Positions 7,622 through 14,242 of a stretch of DNA of 34,404 nt are shown piece by piece (position 1 is the first letter of the stretch; every line of letters starts with the position of its first letter). Location: positions 1-34,404 of IMG/VR virus record IMGVR_UViG_3300042868_000837; one strand, written 5' to 3'. This DNA is from a virus. Below the pieces are notes generated by a model that searched no databases, had not been told where the DNA came from, and saw only the letters and a list, made by a program, of their open reading frames with translations. Made by a program: the position numbers and the translations under genes.

Positions 7622-8104
7622 ATGGCTACTTATGCTGCTGACTACGTTGCCGACCGCTCTATGGCGATTGGTGGCAAGATTACGCTTCTTGAGCGCACGA
7701 TGGACTTTGCTGAAATCGCAGCTTACCGCGCTGGTGCTGGCCTGACGGCTCTTGTTGCCAACGATGTGTATGAGGCGATCTCGCTCAACGCGAAGACCCT
7801 TGTTCTGGCCACTGGCGTAGCCGTAACCGGCGCTGGCACCGCCTCGCTGACGCTGGACGTTGGTGATGGGACCGACCCCGATGGCTATCTCGACGGCGTT
7901 GCCGCCGACGCTGTCGGCTCGTTCCAGTCGGGTAACAACCTGACCCTGACCGCTGGCACCCCGAATGCCATCACTGGTACGCCGTATGCCTATGCCCTTG
8001 GTAAGTACTACACGGCTGCTGATACCATCGACTTGAAGTTGGTCGGTTACGTTCCCGGCAATCTCGTCTGTCGCCTCTGGGCGCTGGTCGCGGACTTCTC
8101 GTAA
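7622..8104 (+). CDS. Putative head decoration / minor capsid protein
   Basis: A 160-residue protein with start at ATG 7622 after GGAG. An open frame reaches back to 7583 through the stem-loop, but the ribosome site favours 7622. The product is β-rich, Ala-, Gly- and Thr-rich (VAVTGAGTASLTLDVGDG, NNLTLTAGTPNAITGTPY), with no cysteine-rich or catalytic motif. It directly follows the coat gene and is enclosed by two similar hairpins, so it is likely expressed at high level. These properties fit a capsid-decorating or head-fibre protein. No specific family is recognised. Confidence 0.65.
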   Translation: MATYAADYVADRSMAIGGKITLLERTMDFAEIAAYRAGAGLTALVANDVYEAISLNAKTLVLATGVAVTGAGTASLTLDVGDGTDPDGYLDGVAADAVGSFQSGNNLTLTAGTPNAITGTPYAYALGKYYTAADTIDLKLVGYVPGNLVCRLWALVADFS

Positions 8105-8110
8105 TAACTT

Positions 8111-8132
8111 AGAGGGGGCTTCGGCCCCCTCT
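8111..8132 (+). promoter_or_regulatory. Stem-loop with UUCG tetraloop
   Basis: AGAGGGGGC (8111-8119) and GCCCCCTCT (8124-8132) enclose TTCG, giving a 9-bp stem closed by the very stable C(UUCG)G tetraloop. It is followed by TCCCCTTCAGGAGG, which contains the next gene's ribosome site but no T-run. It mirrors the hairpin at 7573-7594 on the other side of the decoration-like gene. Confidence 0.8.
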
Positions 8133-8151
8133 TCCCCTTCAGGAGGTCGCG

Positions 8152-8442
8152 ATGGACACCGATATTAAAGCCGTGCAGCTTGCTGCATCTGGGCAGATCA
8201 CTACTAAGCGTTCCTACTTTCGTAAGGTATTCATAACCCACACTGGTGGTGGGGATGCAGAACTAAAGTTCTACGATCTTGACGCGGCTCCAGTCGGCGC
8301 TGAGCCGTACTATAGTTTTTACGTACACGGGAAACAAATCCACCAAGTGGATATGCCAGACCCCGGTGTGCTCTTCAATAACGGCGTATACGTTGTTCTC
8401 CCAGCCGATTGTAAGTGTACAGTTCTCTACAACGAGGCGTAA
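8152..8442 (+). CDS. Small β-rich hypothetical virion protein
   Basis: A 96-residue frame with a near-perfect ribosome site (AGGAGG at 8141-8146) before ATG 8152. The product looks like a compact β-sandwich (YFRKVFITHTGGGDAELKFY, and later QIHQVDMPDPGVLFNNGVY). Such proteins often sit in the head region as hypothetical proteins. No motif gives a function. The stop is directly followed by the next ATG. A small virion or head-stabilising protein is a reasonable guess from position only. Confidence 0.7.
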   Translation: MDTDIKAVQLAASGQITTKRSYFRKVFITHTGGGDAELKFYDLDAAPVGAEPYYSFYVHGKQIHQVDMPDPGVLFNNGVYVVLPADCKCTVLYNEA

Positions 8443-8838
8443 ATGGCGACAATTAAACGCGGCTCTGAGACCTTTCCCGGCTACAACCAGCCGAAGCGGA
8501 CCCCCAGCCACCCTAAGAAATCCCATGCTGTGCTCGCCAAGTCAGGTGATCAGGTTAAGCTGATCCGCTTTGGCCAGCAGGGTGTCAGCGGTTCACCCGA
8601 GAAGCAGGGTGAAAGTGAAACGTATAAGAACCGTCGCGAAAGCTTTAAGGCCCGTCATGCAAGTAACATTGCTAAGGGTAAAATGAGCGCTGCGTACTGG
8701 GCAGACAAAGTTAAGTGGACAATCGCTCCAATTGGTGTTATGTTTCTTCTGAACGCAGGAGCTACCGATGCCGAATGGAAACCTAAAGGTCCAAACTACG
8801 TGTCCTCAATGTGGGGGGACACGCTTAGCGAGGGGTGA
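8443..8838 (+). CDS. Conserved basic phage protein with an extended, probably aberrant C-terminus
   Basis: Residues 1-92 form a basic protein I recognise as a recurring phage hypothetical: it begins with FPGYNQPKRTPSHPKKSHAV, continues with VKLIRFGQQGV, and ends GKMSAAYWADKVKW. Relatives, from memory, stop right after this Lys-Trp ending. Here the frame runs on for 39 unrelated residues (from about 8719) into the start of the HNH gene, whose ribosome site and first 70 bases lie inside it. The tail therefore looks created by insertion of the endonuclease gene, which removed the original stop. The product may still be functional. Function unknown; a nucleic-acid-binding or head role is possible. 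Confidence 0.8.
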   Translation: MATIKRGSETFPGYNQPKRTPSHPKKSHAVLAKSGDQVKLIRFGQQGVSGSPEKQGESETYKNRRESFKARHASNIAKGKMSAAYWADKVKWTIAPIGVMFLLNAGATDAEWKPKGPNYVSSMWGDTLSEG

Positions 8839-9220
8839 TGTCGTAAGAAAGGCTGAGCGCCTTGGTACCCCACTCTTTTGTAAGCCCTGCCGTAATCAAA
8901 CGCGGTTTGCAGAAAAATCCCACCCCCTAAAAGGTACGGGGGTAAAGAATGATCCTGACCGTATTAGAGCACGGGCTAGCTTCTATAAGGCAAAGCAGCG
9001 GTGCAAGTTAGGCTCAGCACACCACCCTACCTATGCAGCAGTTGAGTTTAGGTTTGTTTCGTTTGACGAGTTTTACGCTTTGCTAGGCCCACGGCCTGAA
9101 GGACACACACTCGATAGGATTGATCCATTGGGGCACTATGAACTCGGTAACGTTAGATGGGCTACAGCGCAGCAGCAAGCGGCTAACCGGATGCCCCGCA
9201 ACTACTGGAAGGCAGGTTAA
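8719..9220 (+). mobile_element. Probable inserted homing-endonuclease element
   Basis: Between the point where the upstream conserved protein should end (after Trp codon 8716-8718) and the start of the next small conserved gene (9221) lies only a free-standing HNH endonuclease gene with its own ribosome site. No terminal repeats are visible. Boundaries are inferred from the loss of the expected stop on the left and the intact neighbour on the right. Confidence 0.5.
8768..9220 (+). CDS. HNH endonuclease (homing type)
   Basis: This 150-residue protein starts at ATG 8768 after AGGAG. It begins with a zinc-ribbon-like part: C12-x2-C15 and C38-x2-C41. The C-terminal half carries the signature HTLDRIDPLGHYELGNVRWA (residues 113-132), with the D-R-I-D core, the H123/Y124 pair and N128 followed by R-W. 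This matches free-standing phage HNH endonucleases that nick or cut DNA to spread their own gene. It overlaps the end of the altered upstream gene in another frame. Typical use is invasion of unoccupied cognate sites in related phages. Whether it still cuts is not knowable here. Confidence 0.88.
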   Translation: MPNGNLKVQTTCPQCGGTRLARGDVVRKAERLGTPLFCKPCRNQTRFAEKSHPLKGTGVKNDPDRIRARASFYKAKQRCKLGSAHHPTYAAVEFRFVSFDEFYALLGPRPEGHTLDRIDPLGHYELGNVRWATAQQQAANRMPRNYWKAG

Positions 9221-9415
9221 GTGGTAATGAAAAGCCCGACGAAAAGCCGTGTCAATGAGGCCGGTGTGTATACAAAGCCAGAGCTTCGTCGTCGGTTATT
9301 CAACGAGATTAAAGGTGCTAGTGTGCAGGGCACCGCCGCTGGTCAGTGGTCTGCTCGTAAGGCTCAGCTTCTGGCTAAGAAATACAAAGCCGCAGGCGGA
9401 GGCTACAAAGATTGA
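9221..9415 (+). CDS. DUF5872-like protein, N-terminal half
   Basis: A 64-residue basic frame starts at GTG 9221, adjacent to the HNH stop with GGAAGG upstream; an ATG at 9227 is the alternative. The motif GQWSARKAQLLAKKYKAAGG (residues 41-60) is, to my recollection, the first half of the DUF5872 domain, which elsewhere continues in one chain into the WGTKSGK...RYLPEKAI region. Here that second half is in the next gene (9412), overlapping by TTGA. Domain function is unknown; the strong positive charge suggests nucleic-acid contact. Confidence 0.78.
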   Translation: MVMKSPTKSRVNEAGVYTKPELRRRLFNEIKGASVQGTAAGQWSARKAQLLAKKYKAAGGGYKD

Positions 9416-9645
9416 AGAAGCCCCAGAAGGATTTGGTCAACTGGACTAACCAGAAGTGGGGCACCAAGTCGGGTAAGCCTTCTTCTCAGACAGGTGAGCG
9501 CTACCTGCCGGAGAAAGCGATTGAAGCCTTAAGCCCCGCAGAGTATGCTGCTACCACCCGTGCTAAACGGCAAGGTAAGAAGCAGGGGAAACAGTTTGTT
9601 CCTCAGCCTGCTTCCGTAGCAAAGAAAACATCTCGCTTCCGATAG
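9412..9645 (+). CDS. DUF5872-like protein, C-terminal half
   Basis: A 77-residue basic frame starts at TTG 9412, in TTGA overlap with the preceding stop. It contains WGTKSGKPSSQTGERYLPEK and ALSPAEYAATTRAKRQGKKQ, which I associate with the second half of DUF5872. The two genes therefore look like a split version of one domain, in frames offset by -1. Translation is probably coupled. I see no clear slippery heptamer at the junction, so frameshift fusion is not supported. Function unknown. Confidence 0.78.
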   Translation: MKKPQKDLVNWTNQKWGTKSGKPSSQTGERYLPEKAIEALSPAEYAATTRAKRQGKKQGKQFVPQPASVAKKTSRFR

Positions 9646-9654
9646 GAGTTTGTC

Positions 9655-9750
9655 ATGCCTGCAAAGCCGTTTAAGCCCTGCTCCAAGTGCCCGTCGCCTG
9701 CTAAGTGCAAGGCCGCTGGTAAGTGTCTTATGGGTGGAAAGAAAAAGTAA
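9655..9750 (+). CDS. 31-residue four-cysteine micro-protein
   Basis: A tiny frame starts at ATG 9655 with a good ribosome site (TAGGAG at 9643-9648) and ends in TAATG overlap with the next gene. The product contains CSKCPSPAKCKAAGKC, with four cysteines in a C-x2-C-x5-C-x4-C pattern, set among lysines, and could bind zinc. Short proteins of this pattern recur in phages, from memory, but have no known role. The ribosome site and the exact fit in the gap support it. Confidence 0.72.
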   Translation: MPAKPFKPCSKCPSPAKCKAAGKCLMGGKKK

Positions 9751-9992
9751 TGACTCAGTATCTTAGGCATAAGGCAAAGGGGACGATCTACTCGTGGAAC
9801 ACGGAGATCGCAAAGAACCCTAACATTGAAGCCGTTACAGAGGAACAAGCTTTCCCTGAGCGTTTTGTTCCGAGTGACATCAAGACCCGCAGGTCAAAGC
9901 TGAACATCACCCCTGCGGTTATCGAAGAGCCGCCGCCGATTGAGTTCCCTGATATCAATGCGGATGCGTCTAGGGGTCTGGAGAATATCTAA
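9750..9992 (+). CDS. Small hypothetical protein ahead of the adaptor genes
   Basis: An 80-residue frame starting at ATG 9750 (TAATG overlap with the micro-protein stop). An open frame reaches back to 9723, but ATG 9750 is the natural start. The N-terminus resembles a short β-unit common in small phage proteins (YLRHKAKGTIYSWNTEIAKN, then TEEQAFPERF), followed by a Pro-rich tail with EEPPPIEFPDI. Position just before the adaptor genes suggests a minor head or connector role. Not identified further. Confidence 0.68.
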   Translation: MTQYLRHKAKGTIYSWNTEIAKNPNIEAVTEEQAFPERFVPSDIKTRRSKLNITPAVIEEPPPIEFPDINADASRGLENI

Positions 9993-10640
9993 ATGACACT
10001 GGGCGACATCATCGCTGAGGCTCGCATCCTGTTGCAGGATACGCGGTCGTCCCTGTATCGGTATTCCGATGCTGACCTGCTGAAGTTTGGCAACCAGACT
10101 TTGAAGCGGATGGCGGTGCTTCGCCCTGACCTGTTCTCCTACATCGGACCGATCACTTGCACAGCGGGTACGGTCATCCAGTCCGCACCTGCTGATAGTC
10201 TTCGCATCATGGAAGTCTTTAGTATTAGTGGCGGCAAAGCCGTTCGCGAAACGAACCGCGAAATCCTCGACCAGACTTACCCCGACTGGATGAACGAGAC
10301 CGCTGGTCCCTGTGTCAATTGGATGCGGCACACGCGAAACAATAATAAGTTTTTCATCTATCCGAAGGCTCCCGCTGATCAGGTTCTGGTCGGTGAGTAT
10401 TCAAAGTCACCTCCGACCTACGCAGCAGGCACTGAGATCGAACTGCTTCCTAACGCCTACTATCCTGTCGTTCTCGACGGGTTGGTATTCATCGCTGAGA
10501 GCCTTGACAATGAGCATGTGAACTCCGGTCGCGCTCAGATGTTCCAGAAGGCATTTGCTGACGGCCTCGCGATCAACATGGAACAGCGCAGGGTTACCGA
10601 CACTGAGAGCGGCGGGCTTGAACAGGAGAAGGTACGTTGA
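9993..10640 (+). CDS. Head-tail adaptor-like protein (DUF6682-like)
   Basis: This 215-residue protein starts MTLGDIIAEARILLQD, the helical N-terminal pattern I associate with the phage adaptor-type family DUF6682. It contains helices in the N- and C-terminal parts and a β-rich middle (VGEYSKSPPTYAAG). In podophages a protein here joins portal to nozzle, comparable in place to T7 gp11. The gene ends in TTGA overlap with the next gene, also of 215 residues, so the two are likely made in linked amounts. The family call is from memory; the role from context. Confidence 0.72.
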   Translation: MTLGDIIAEARILLQDTRSSLYRYSDADLLKFGNQTLKRMAVLRPDLFSYIGPITCTAGTVIQSAPADSLRIMEVFSISGGKAVRETNREILDQTYPDWMNETAGPCVNWMRHTRNNNKFFIYPKAPADQVLVGEYSKSPPTYAAGTEIELLPNAYYPVVLDGLVFIAESLDNEHVNSGRAQMFQKAFADGLAINMEQRRVTDTESGGLEQEKVR

Positions 10641-11284
10641 CCACTCGGCTATACACCTCGCTTGAGAGCCGTCTCGCGCCAACCGTACCCGGTTGCCCAC
10701 GCCCTGTTGTTGAGCAGTACGTGCGCGAAGCCGCGATTGAGATGTGCGAGCAGACGCTCGCATGGCGTTACGAGCAGGACCCGATCCGGCTTACCCCAAG
10801 CATCTACGAATACGACTACGAGACGCCAGACGATACTGAGGTTGTCGGCGTGATCCATGCTGCGCTTAACGGGCAAAAGATTATTCCCCTCACGCAGGAG
10901 CAAATCCATGAACGCTACCCAGCGTGGCCTGACCAGAACCAGCGTACCGAGCCGCGTTTTCTTGGGCAGTTTGATCCTGATCATTTTCTCGTGGTTCCTG
11001 TACCTGACGATAGCAAGTCCTATGATCTGAAAATGTTTCTGGCGTTGCGCCCCACGCCGGATAGCACCGGCATGGAGAAGACGGTCTTTGATGATTGCGA
11101 GCAGGCAATTATCCACGGCACGCTGTCGCGTTTGCTCTCGCTCCCCGAAAAATCGTGGACGGACAAAGGTCTTGCGGACTACCACGCGCGTCAGTTTGTC
11201 TATAAATGTTCTGCTCGTCGTGCTAAAGCTAGCCTTGGCGTGGCGCGGGCTAGCGTCACAGCCCGTATGAACCCGATGGCATAA
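10637..11284 (+). CDS. Second adaptor-like tail protein
   Basis: A 215-residue frame beginning TTG 10637 (MTTRLYTSLESRLAPTVPGC), with ribosome site AGGAGAAGG, overlapping the previous stop by TTGA. The segment CPRPVVEQYVREAAIEMCEQ is a pattern I have seen in podophage structural proteins following the first adaptor. The fold is helices flanking a β-rich core (FLVVPVPDDSKSYDLKMFLA). It may be the second ring of the neck, or a tail-attachment protein. No catalytic motif. The equal length of the two adjacent proteins may reflect duplication, but I see no obvious sequence identity. Confidence 0.65.
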   Translation: MTTRLYTSLESRLAPTVPGCPRPVVEQYVREAAIEMCEQTLAWRYEQDPIRLTPSIYEYDYETPDDTEVVGVIHAALNGQKIIPLTQEQIHERYPAWPDQNQRTEPRFLGQFDPDHFLVVPVPDDSKSYDLKMFLALRPTPDSTGMEKTVFDDCEQAIIHGTLSRLLSLPEKSWTDKGLADYHARQFVYKCSARRAKASLGVARASVTARMNPMA

Positions 11285-11292
11285 GGTGCAGC

Positions 11293-11625
11293 ATGGTCGA
11301 TACGATCCGTCTAGTCTCTGGTGACAGTAAGCCAGACATTACACTGGTACTAACTGATCAGAGCACTAATCTTGCGCTGGACCTCACTGCGGTAACAACC
11401 GCAGTGAACGTAAAGTTTCGACAAGCCGGTAGCACCACGCTTATTTCGACCATCTCATGTATCAAAACTGACGCTGCTAACGGTATCGTGTCGTTTGATT
11501 TTTCGGGCGGCGCACTTACCGATCTTGCTGCTGGTATGTACGAAGGCGAAATTGAAATCGACTACGACGGTGCTACACACACTGTGTTCGACGTTTTGAA
11601 GTTTAGGGTGCGAGACGACTTCTAA
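11293..11625 (+). CDS. BppU-N-like immunoglobulin-fold tail protein
   Basis: A 110-residue protein beginning MVDTIRLVSGDSKPDITLVL, the pattern of N-terminal domains of baseplate upper proteins (BppU-like), with alternating β-strands (VNVKFRQAGS, GIVSFDFSGG, YEGEIEIDYD). It probably forms one immunoglobulin-like domain anchoring tail appendages. It starts nine bases after the adaptor gene and ends in TAATG overlap with the repeat protein, which likely forms part of the same appendage. Family by general resemblance. Confidence 0.65.
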   Translation: MVDTIRLVSGDSKPDITLVLTDQSTNLALDLTAVTTAVNVKFRQAGSTTLISTISCIKTDAANGIVSFDFSGGALTDLAAGMYEGEIEIDYDGATHTVFDVLKFRVRDDF

Positions 11626-12836
11626 TGCTGTCCGTAAGCCGCATCGTCGTCCAAGCAACGGTAAGTGCTATTGCTGCCACGTTCGTGGTGGCAACGGTTT
11701 CCGTCCCGACTATCGGCGTCACGATCCTCGAACACCCGCGCTATGTTGACGTTGCGCTGACCAGCGAGACGCTGGTGTTCGACATGGACGCGGTACGCGA
11801 AGACGAAGTCACCGCCGTAGAAACTATAGACAGAGAGCTAATTCGCCCTGTTTCCGACACCGTTACAACCTCTGACTTATTCGGGGTTGAGCGCGGAAGA
11901 GACGACACTGATGCTTCTACGACTTCGGACAGTGCTGTCCTGTCTGTTGGTAAAGTTTCTACAGACATCGCGACGACGAGCGAGACCTTCGTTAGAAGCG
12001 TAGATAAAGTCTCTACCGACACGGCCACGACATCCGACACGGCTGTCAGCGCCGTTAGTACAGCCAGAACTGATACGGCCACGACATCCGACACGGCTGT
12101 TAGCGCCGTTGGTAAAGCCTCCACCGACACGGCCACGACTTCTGATGCTGCTGTTAGCGCCGTTGGCAAAGCCTCCACTGACGTTGCGACGACGAGCGAG
12201 ACCCTCGTTAGAAGCGTAGATAAAGTTCTTACCGACAGCGGTACGACATCCGACACGGCTGTTAGCGCCGTTGGCACGGCGCAGACCGACACGGCCACGA
12301 CATCCGACACGGCTGTTAGCGCCGTTGGCACGGCGCAGACCGACACGGCCACGACTTCTGATGCTGCCGTTAGCGCCGTTGGCAAAGCCTCTACAGACAT
12401 CGCGGCGACGAGCGAGACCCTCGTTAGAAGTGTAAACAAAGTTCTTACCGACACGGCCACGACATCCGACACGGCTGTCAGCGCCGTTGGCAAAGTCTCT
12501 ACCGACACGGCCACGACATCCGACACGGCTGTCAGCGCCGTTAGTACAGCCAGAACTGACACGGCCACGACATCCGACACGGCTGTTAGCGCCGTTGGTA
12601 AAGCCTCCACCGACACGGCCACGACTTCGGACAGTGCTGTCCGCGCCGTTGGCGCGGTGCAGACAGACACAGCCGCAACCGGCGAGACTATCGCTAAGTC
12701 CATCAACGTGGTAATTAGCGACAGCGCAACAACCAGCGAAAACGTTGATGGACTGTCGATTGGTAACCGCCGTCTGCTTGAAGATGGATCAATCCGCCTG
12801 CTAGAAACTGGCGACAAGCGCCTGCTGGAGAGCTAA
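11625..12836 (+). CDS. Tandem-repeat tail appendage protein
   Basis: This 403-residue protein has a hydrophobic/β N-terminal part (residues 1-95), then about 15.5 units of 18 residues with consensus DTATTSDTAVSAVGKAST (residues 96-370), and a C-terminal end with three spaced copies of RLLE (NRRLLEDGS, IRLLETGDK, RLLES). Units of the S-E-T type (TSETxVRSVxKV) fall at repeats 2, 6 and 10, giving a four-unit super-period. Regular Thr/Ser/Ala/Val repeats fit a fibrous or coiled stalk in an adhesion appendage. Similar Asp-Thr-Ala-Thr-Thr-Ser-Asp repeats and RLLE endings are known to me from other phage tail genes. No enzymatic motif. Number of units probably varies among relatives. Confidence 0.8.
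   Translation: MLSVSRIVVQATVSAIAATFVVATVSVPTIGVTILEHPRYVDVALTSETLVFDMDAVREDEVTAVETIDRELIRPVSDTVTTSDLFGVERGRDDTDASTTSDSAVLSVGKVSTDIATTSETFVRSVDKVSTDTATTSDTAVSAVSTARTDTATTSDTAVSAVGKASTDTATTSDAAVSAVGKASTDVATTSETLVRSVDKVLTDSGTTSDTAVSAVGTAQTDTATTSDTAVSAVGTAQTDTATTSDAAVSAVGKASTDIAATSETLVRSVNKVLTDTATTSDTAVSAVGKVSTDTATTSDTAVSAVSTARTDTATTSDTAVSAVGKASTDTATTSDSAVRAVGAVQTDTAATGETIAKSINVVISDSATTSENVDGLSIGNRRLLEDGSIRLLETGDKRLLES
11910..12719 (+). repeat. 54-bp in-frame tandem repeat array (15 units)
   Basis: Units of exactly 54 bases begin at 11910 and continue in register to 12719; a partial unit follows. Neighbouring units are very similar at DNA level, for example ACGGCCACGACATCCGACAC recurs in many. 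Strong DNA identity with intact frame indicates expansion by unequal exchange or slippage under coding selection. The array includes a 216-bp higher-order period between units 2, 6 and 10. Confidence 0.9.
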
Positions 12837-13511
12837 ATGCCTGACTTGAAAATCTCAGAGCTAACAGCAGCCACCGACATTGGCTCGTCGGAATTTGAGA
12901 TCGTTCAGGGTGGTACCAATAAGCGTGCCGCCAATACCCTTCTCTACACTCCGCCGACTAGCGACGGCGCTGCTCTCGGTTCCACAACTTTGCAGTGGTC
13001 TGACCTGTTTCTTGCGTCAGGCGGCGTGCTGGATTTCGCCAACGGCAACTGGGTTGCCACCCACACCTCCGGCATTCTGACCGTAGGCACTGGTGATCTG
13101 CGCGTCACCACAGCGGGGACCAACACCGCGTCCGTGGTCACGGTTGGTGGTACGCAAACTCTGACGGCCAAGACACTGACCGCGCCCACGGTAACCAACT
13201 ACACCGAAACACTTTTTGCGCCAGCGTCGAACACAGCCTACACCGTCGATCTTGCTAACGGCACGCTTCAGAAGCTCACATCATCCGGCAACTTGACGGT
13301 CACTTTGCCGACCTCGGTCGCCGGTAAAAGTTACGTAATCATCATCGCCTACGGTGGTACTCACACACTGTCTTGGACGGGCGGGTCTACTATCAAATGG
13401 TCAGGCGGTACCGCCCCAACCGCTACTTCAGTTAACGCAAAGTTCGACATTTTTTCGTTTTTCTGCGACGGCACTAATACCTACGGGCAAGCAGTAGGAT
13501 TAAATTACTGA
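12837..13511 (+). CDS. Tail fibre-type protein
   Basis: A 224-residue protein opening MPDLKISELTAATDIGSSEF, a very common start of podophage tail-fibre or appendage proteins. The middle has repeated β-strand/turn units (TQTLTAKTLTAPTVTNYTET), as in triple β-helix fibres. The end is β-rich with a receptor-domain-like region (YVIIIAYGGTHTLSWTGG; DIFSFFCDGTNTYGQAVG). The gene abuts the repeat protein stop (TAAATG). Likely part of the host-binding appendage. Specific receptor cannot be inferred. Confidence 0.75.
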   Translation: MPDLKISELTAATDIGSSEFEIVQGGTNKRAANTLLYTPPTSDGAALGSTTLQWSDLFLASGGVLDFANGNWVATHTSGILTVGTGDLRVTTAGTNTASVVTVGGTQTLTAKTLTAPTVTNYTETLFAPASNTAYTVDLANGTLQKLTSSGNLTVTLPTSVAGKSYVIIIAYGGTHTLSWTGGSTIKWSGGTAPTATSVNAKFDIFSFFCDGTNTYGQAVGLNY

Positions 13512-13969
13512 TGTTCAGCGCGGCAACAAAAGCAACAGCCCCGGCAAAAAACTCTGGGACCGAAATCGCGGTTATCCACGATGCTACGCCGTTTATATCA
13601 GTGTACCCGTGGTCGGCTGGCTTTGGCACCAAGTATGCTAACCCAGCAACACTACCGACCGGTACTGGGAACGTTGCGGCATTTAACCCAGCAGGAACCG
13701 CCATTGCGGTTGCTCACGTTAATACGCCGTTTATATCAGTGTACCCGTGGTCGGCTGGCTTTGGCACCAAGTATGCTAACCCAGCAACACTACCGACCGG
13801 TAATGGGAACGTTGCGGCATTTAACCCAGCAGGAACTGATATCGCGGTTGCTCACGCTACTTCGCCGTTTATATCAGCGTACCCGTGGTCGGCTGGCTTT
13901 GGCACCAAGTACGCTAACCCAGCAACATTACCGACCGGCACTGGGTTTGGTGTAGCGTTTTTACCCTAA
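13511..13969 (+). CDS. Three-unit β-propeller-like repeat protein
   Basis: A 152-residue protein starting in TGATG overlap with the previous gene. From residue 16 to the end it is almost exactly three units of 46 residues, each with FISVYPWSAGFGTKYANPAT (or close), then LPTGTGN, AAFNPAGT and IAVAH. This type of unit resembles WD40-like blades, and I recall longer phage versions with more units. Three units are few for a closed propeller, so the protein may assemble from several chains or be a contracted allele. Unit DNA is nearly identical. Position among fibre genes suggests an adhesion role. Confidence 0.75.
   Translation: MFSAATKATAPAKNSGTEIAVIHDATPFISVYPWSAGFGTKYANPATLPTGTGNVAAFNPAGTAIAVAHVNTPFISVYPWSAGFGTKYANPATLPTGNGNVAAFNPAGTDIAVAHATSPFISAYPWSAGFGTKYANPATLPTGTGFGVAFLP
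13556..13966 (+). repeat. 138-bp in-frame repeat (three copies)
   Basis: The marker GTTTATATCA is found at 13591 and 13729, and in the third unit at 13867, giving an exact 138-base period. The units are nearly identical over most of their length, implying recent duplication or gene conversion. The last unit diverges at its end, GGTTTGGTGTAGCG. Confidence 0.88.
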
Positions 13970-13981
13970 CACGAGAAAAAT

Positions 13982-14242
13982 ATGGACATCCTTAAACTGG
14001 ACATTCTCAAGCAGGCCATGACGGCTCGGCAAAGTAGCGTCGGGGAGTACCAGATCAACATCGACAATTTTACAAGAGCAATTGCTAAGATTGACCAGCA
14101 TCATGCGCATGACGCAGATATGCTTGAGTTCAGGGAGAAGCTCGAAACTCTGCTACGCGATAGCGTGCGGGAGCAGAAGAAGGAGCAGCTTATTTTGGAT
14201 GTGATCCGCGAGCAGATTGAGGAGCATAATGCTTTACCGTGA
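13982..14242 (+). CDS. Small coiled-coil protein
   Basis: An 86-residue protein that is almost wholly helical and highly charged (SVREQKKEQLILDVIREQIE), with heptad spacing of Leu/Ile. ATG 13982 follows GAGAAA. Short coiled-coil proteins are frequent after fibre genes and may act as fibre assembly helpers or spacers, but there is no proof here. Its end overlaps the next gene's start by 14 bases. Confidence 0.68.
   Translation: MDILKLDILKQAMTARQSSVGEYQINIDNFTRAIAKIDQHHAHDADMLEFREKLETLLRDSVREQKKEQLILDVIREQIEEHNALP

Noticed and set aside
9405-9420. Programmed -1 frameshift joining the genes at 9221 and 9412
   Set aside because: The junction (TACAAAGATTGAAG) has no clear slippery heptamer and the TTG start with overlap explains expression; kept only as something to test.
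11910-12719. CRISPR-like array
   Set aside because: Regular 54-bp period, but no unique spacers; the units code continuously for an 18-residue peptide repeat and no cas genes are present.
11741-12817. 358-residue minus-strand open frame
   Set aside because: It is a mirror of the in-frame 54-bp repeats of the + strand gene, which has proper stop/start overlaps; a shadow of repetitive coding DNA.
11625-14000. Diversity-generating retroelement acting on the fibre genes
   Set aside because: No reverse transcriptase gene in the window and no template-like copy with adenine-directed changes noticed.
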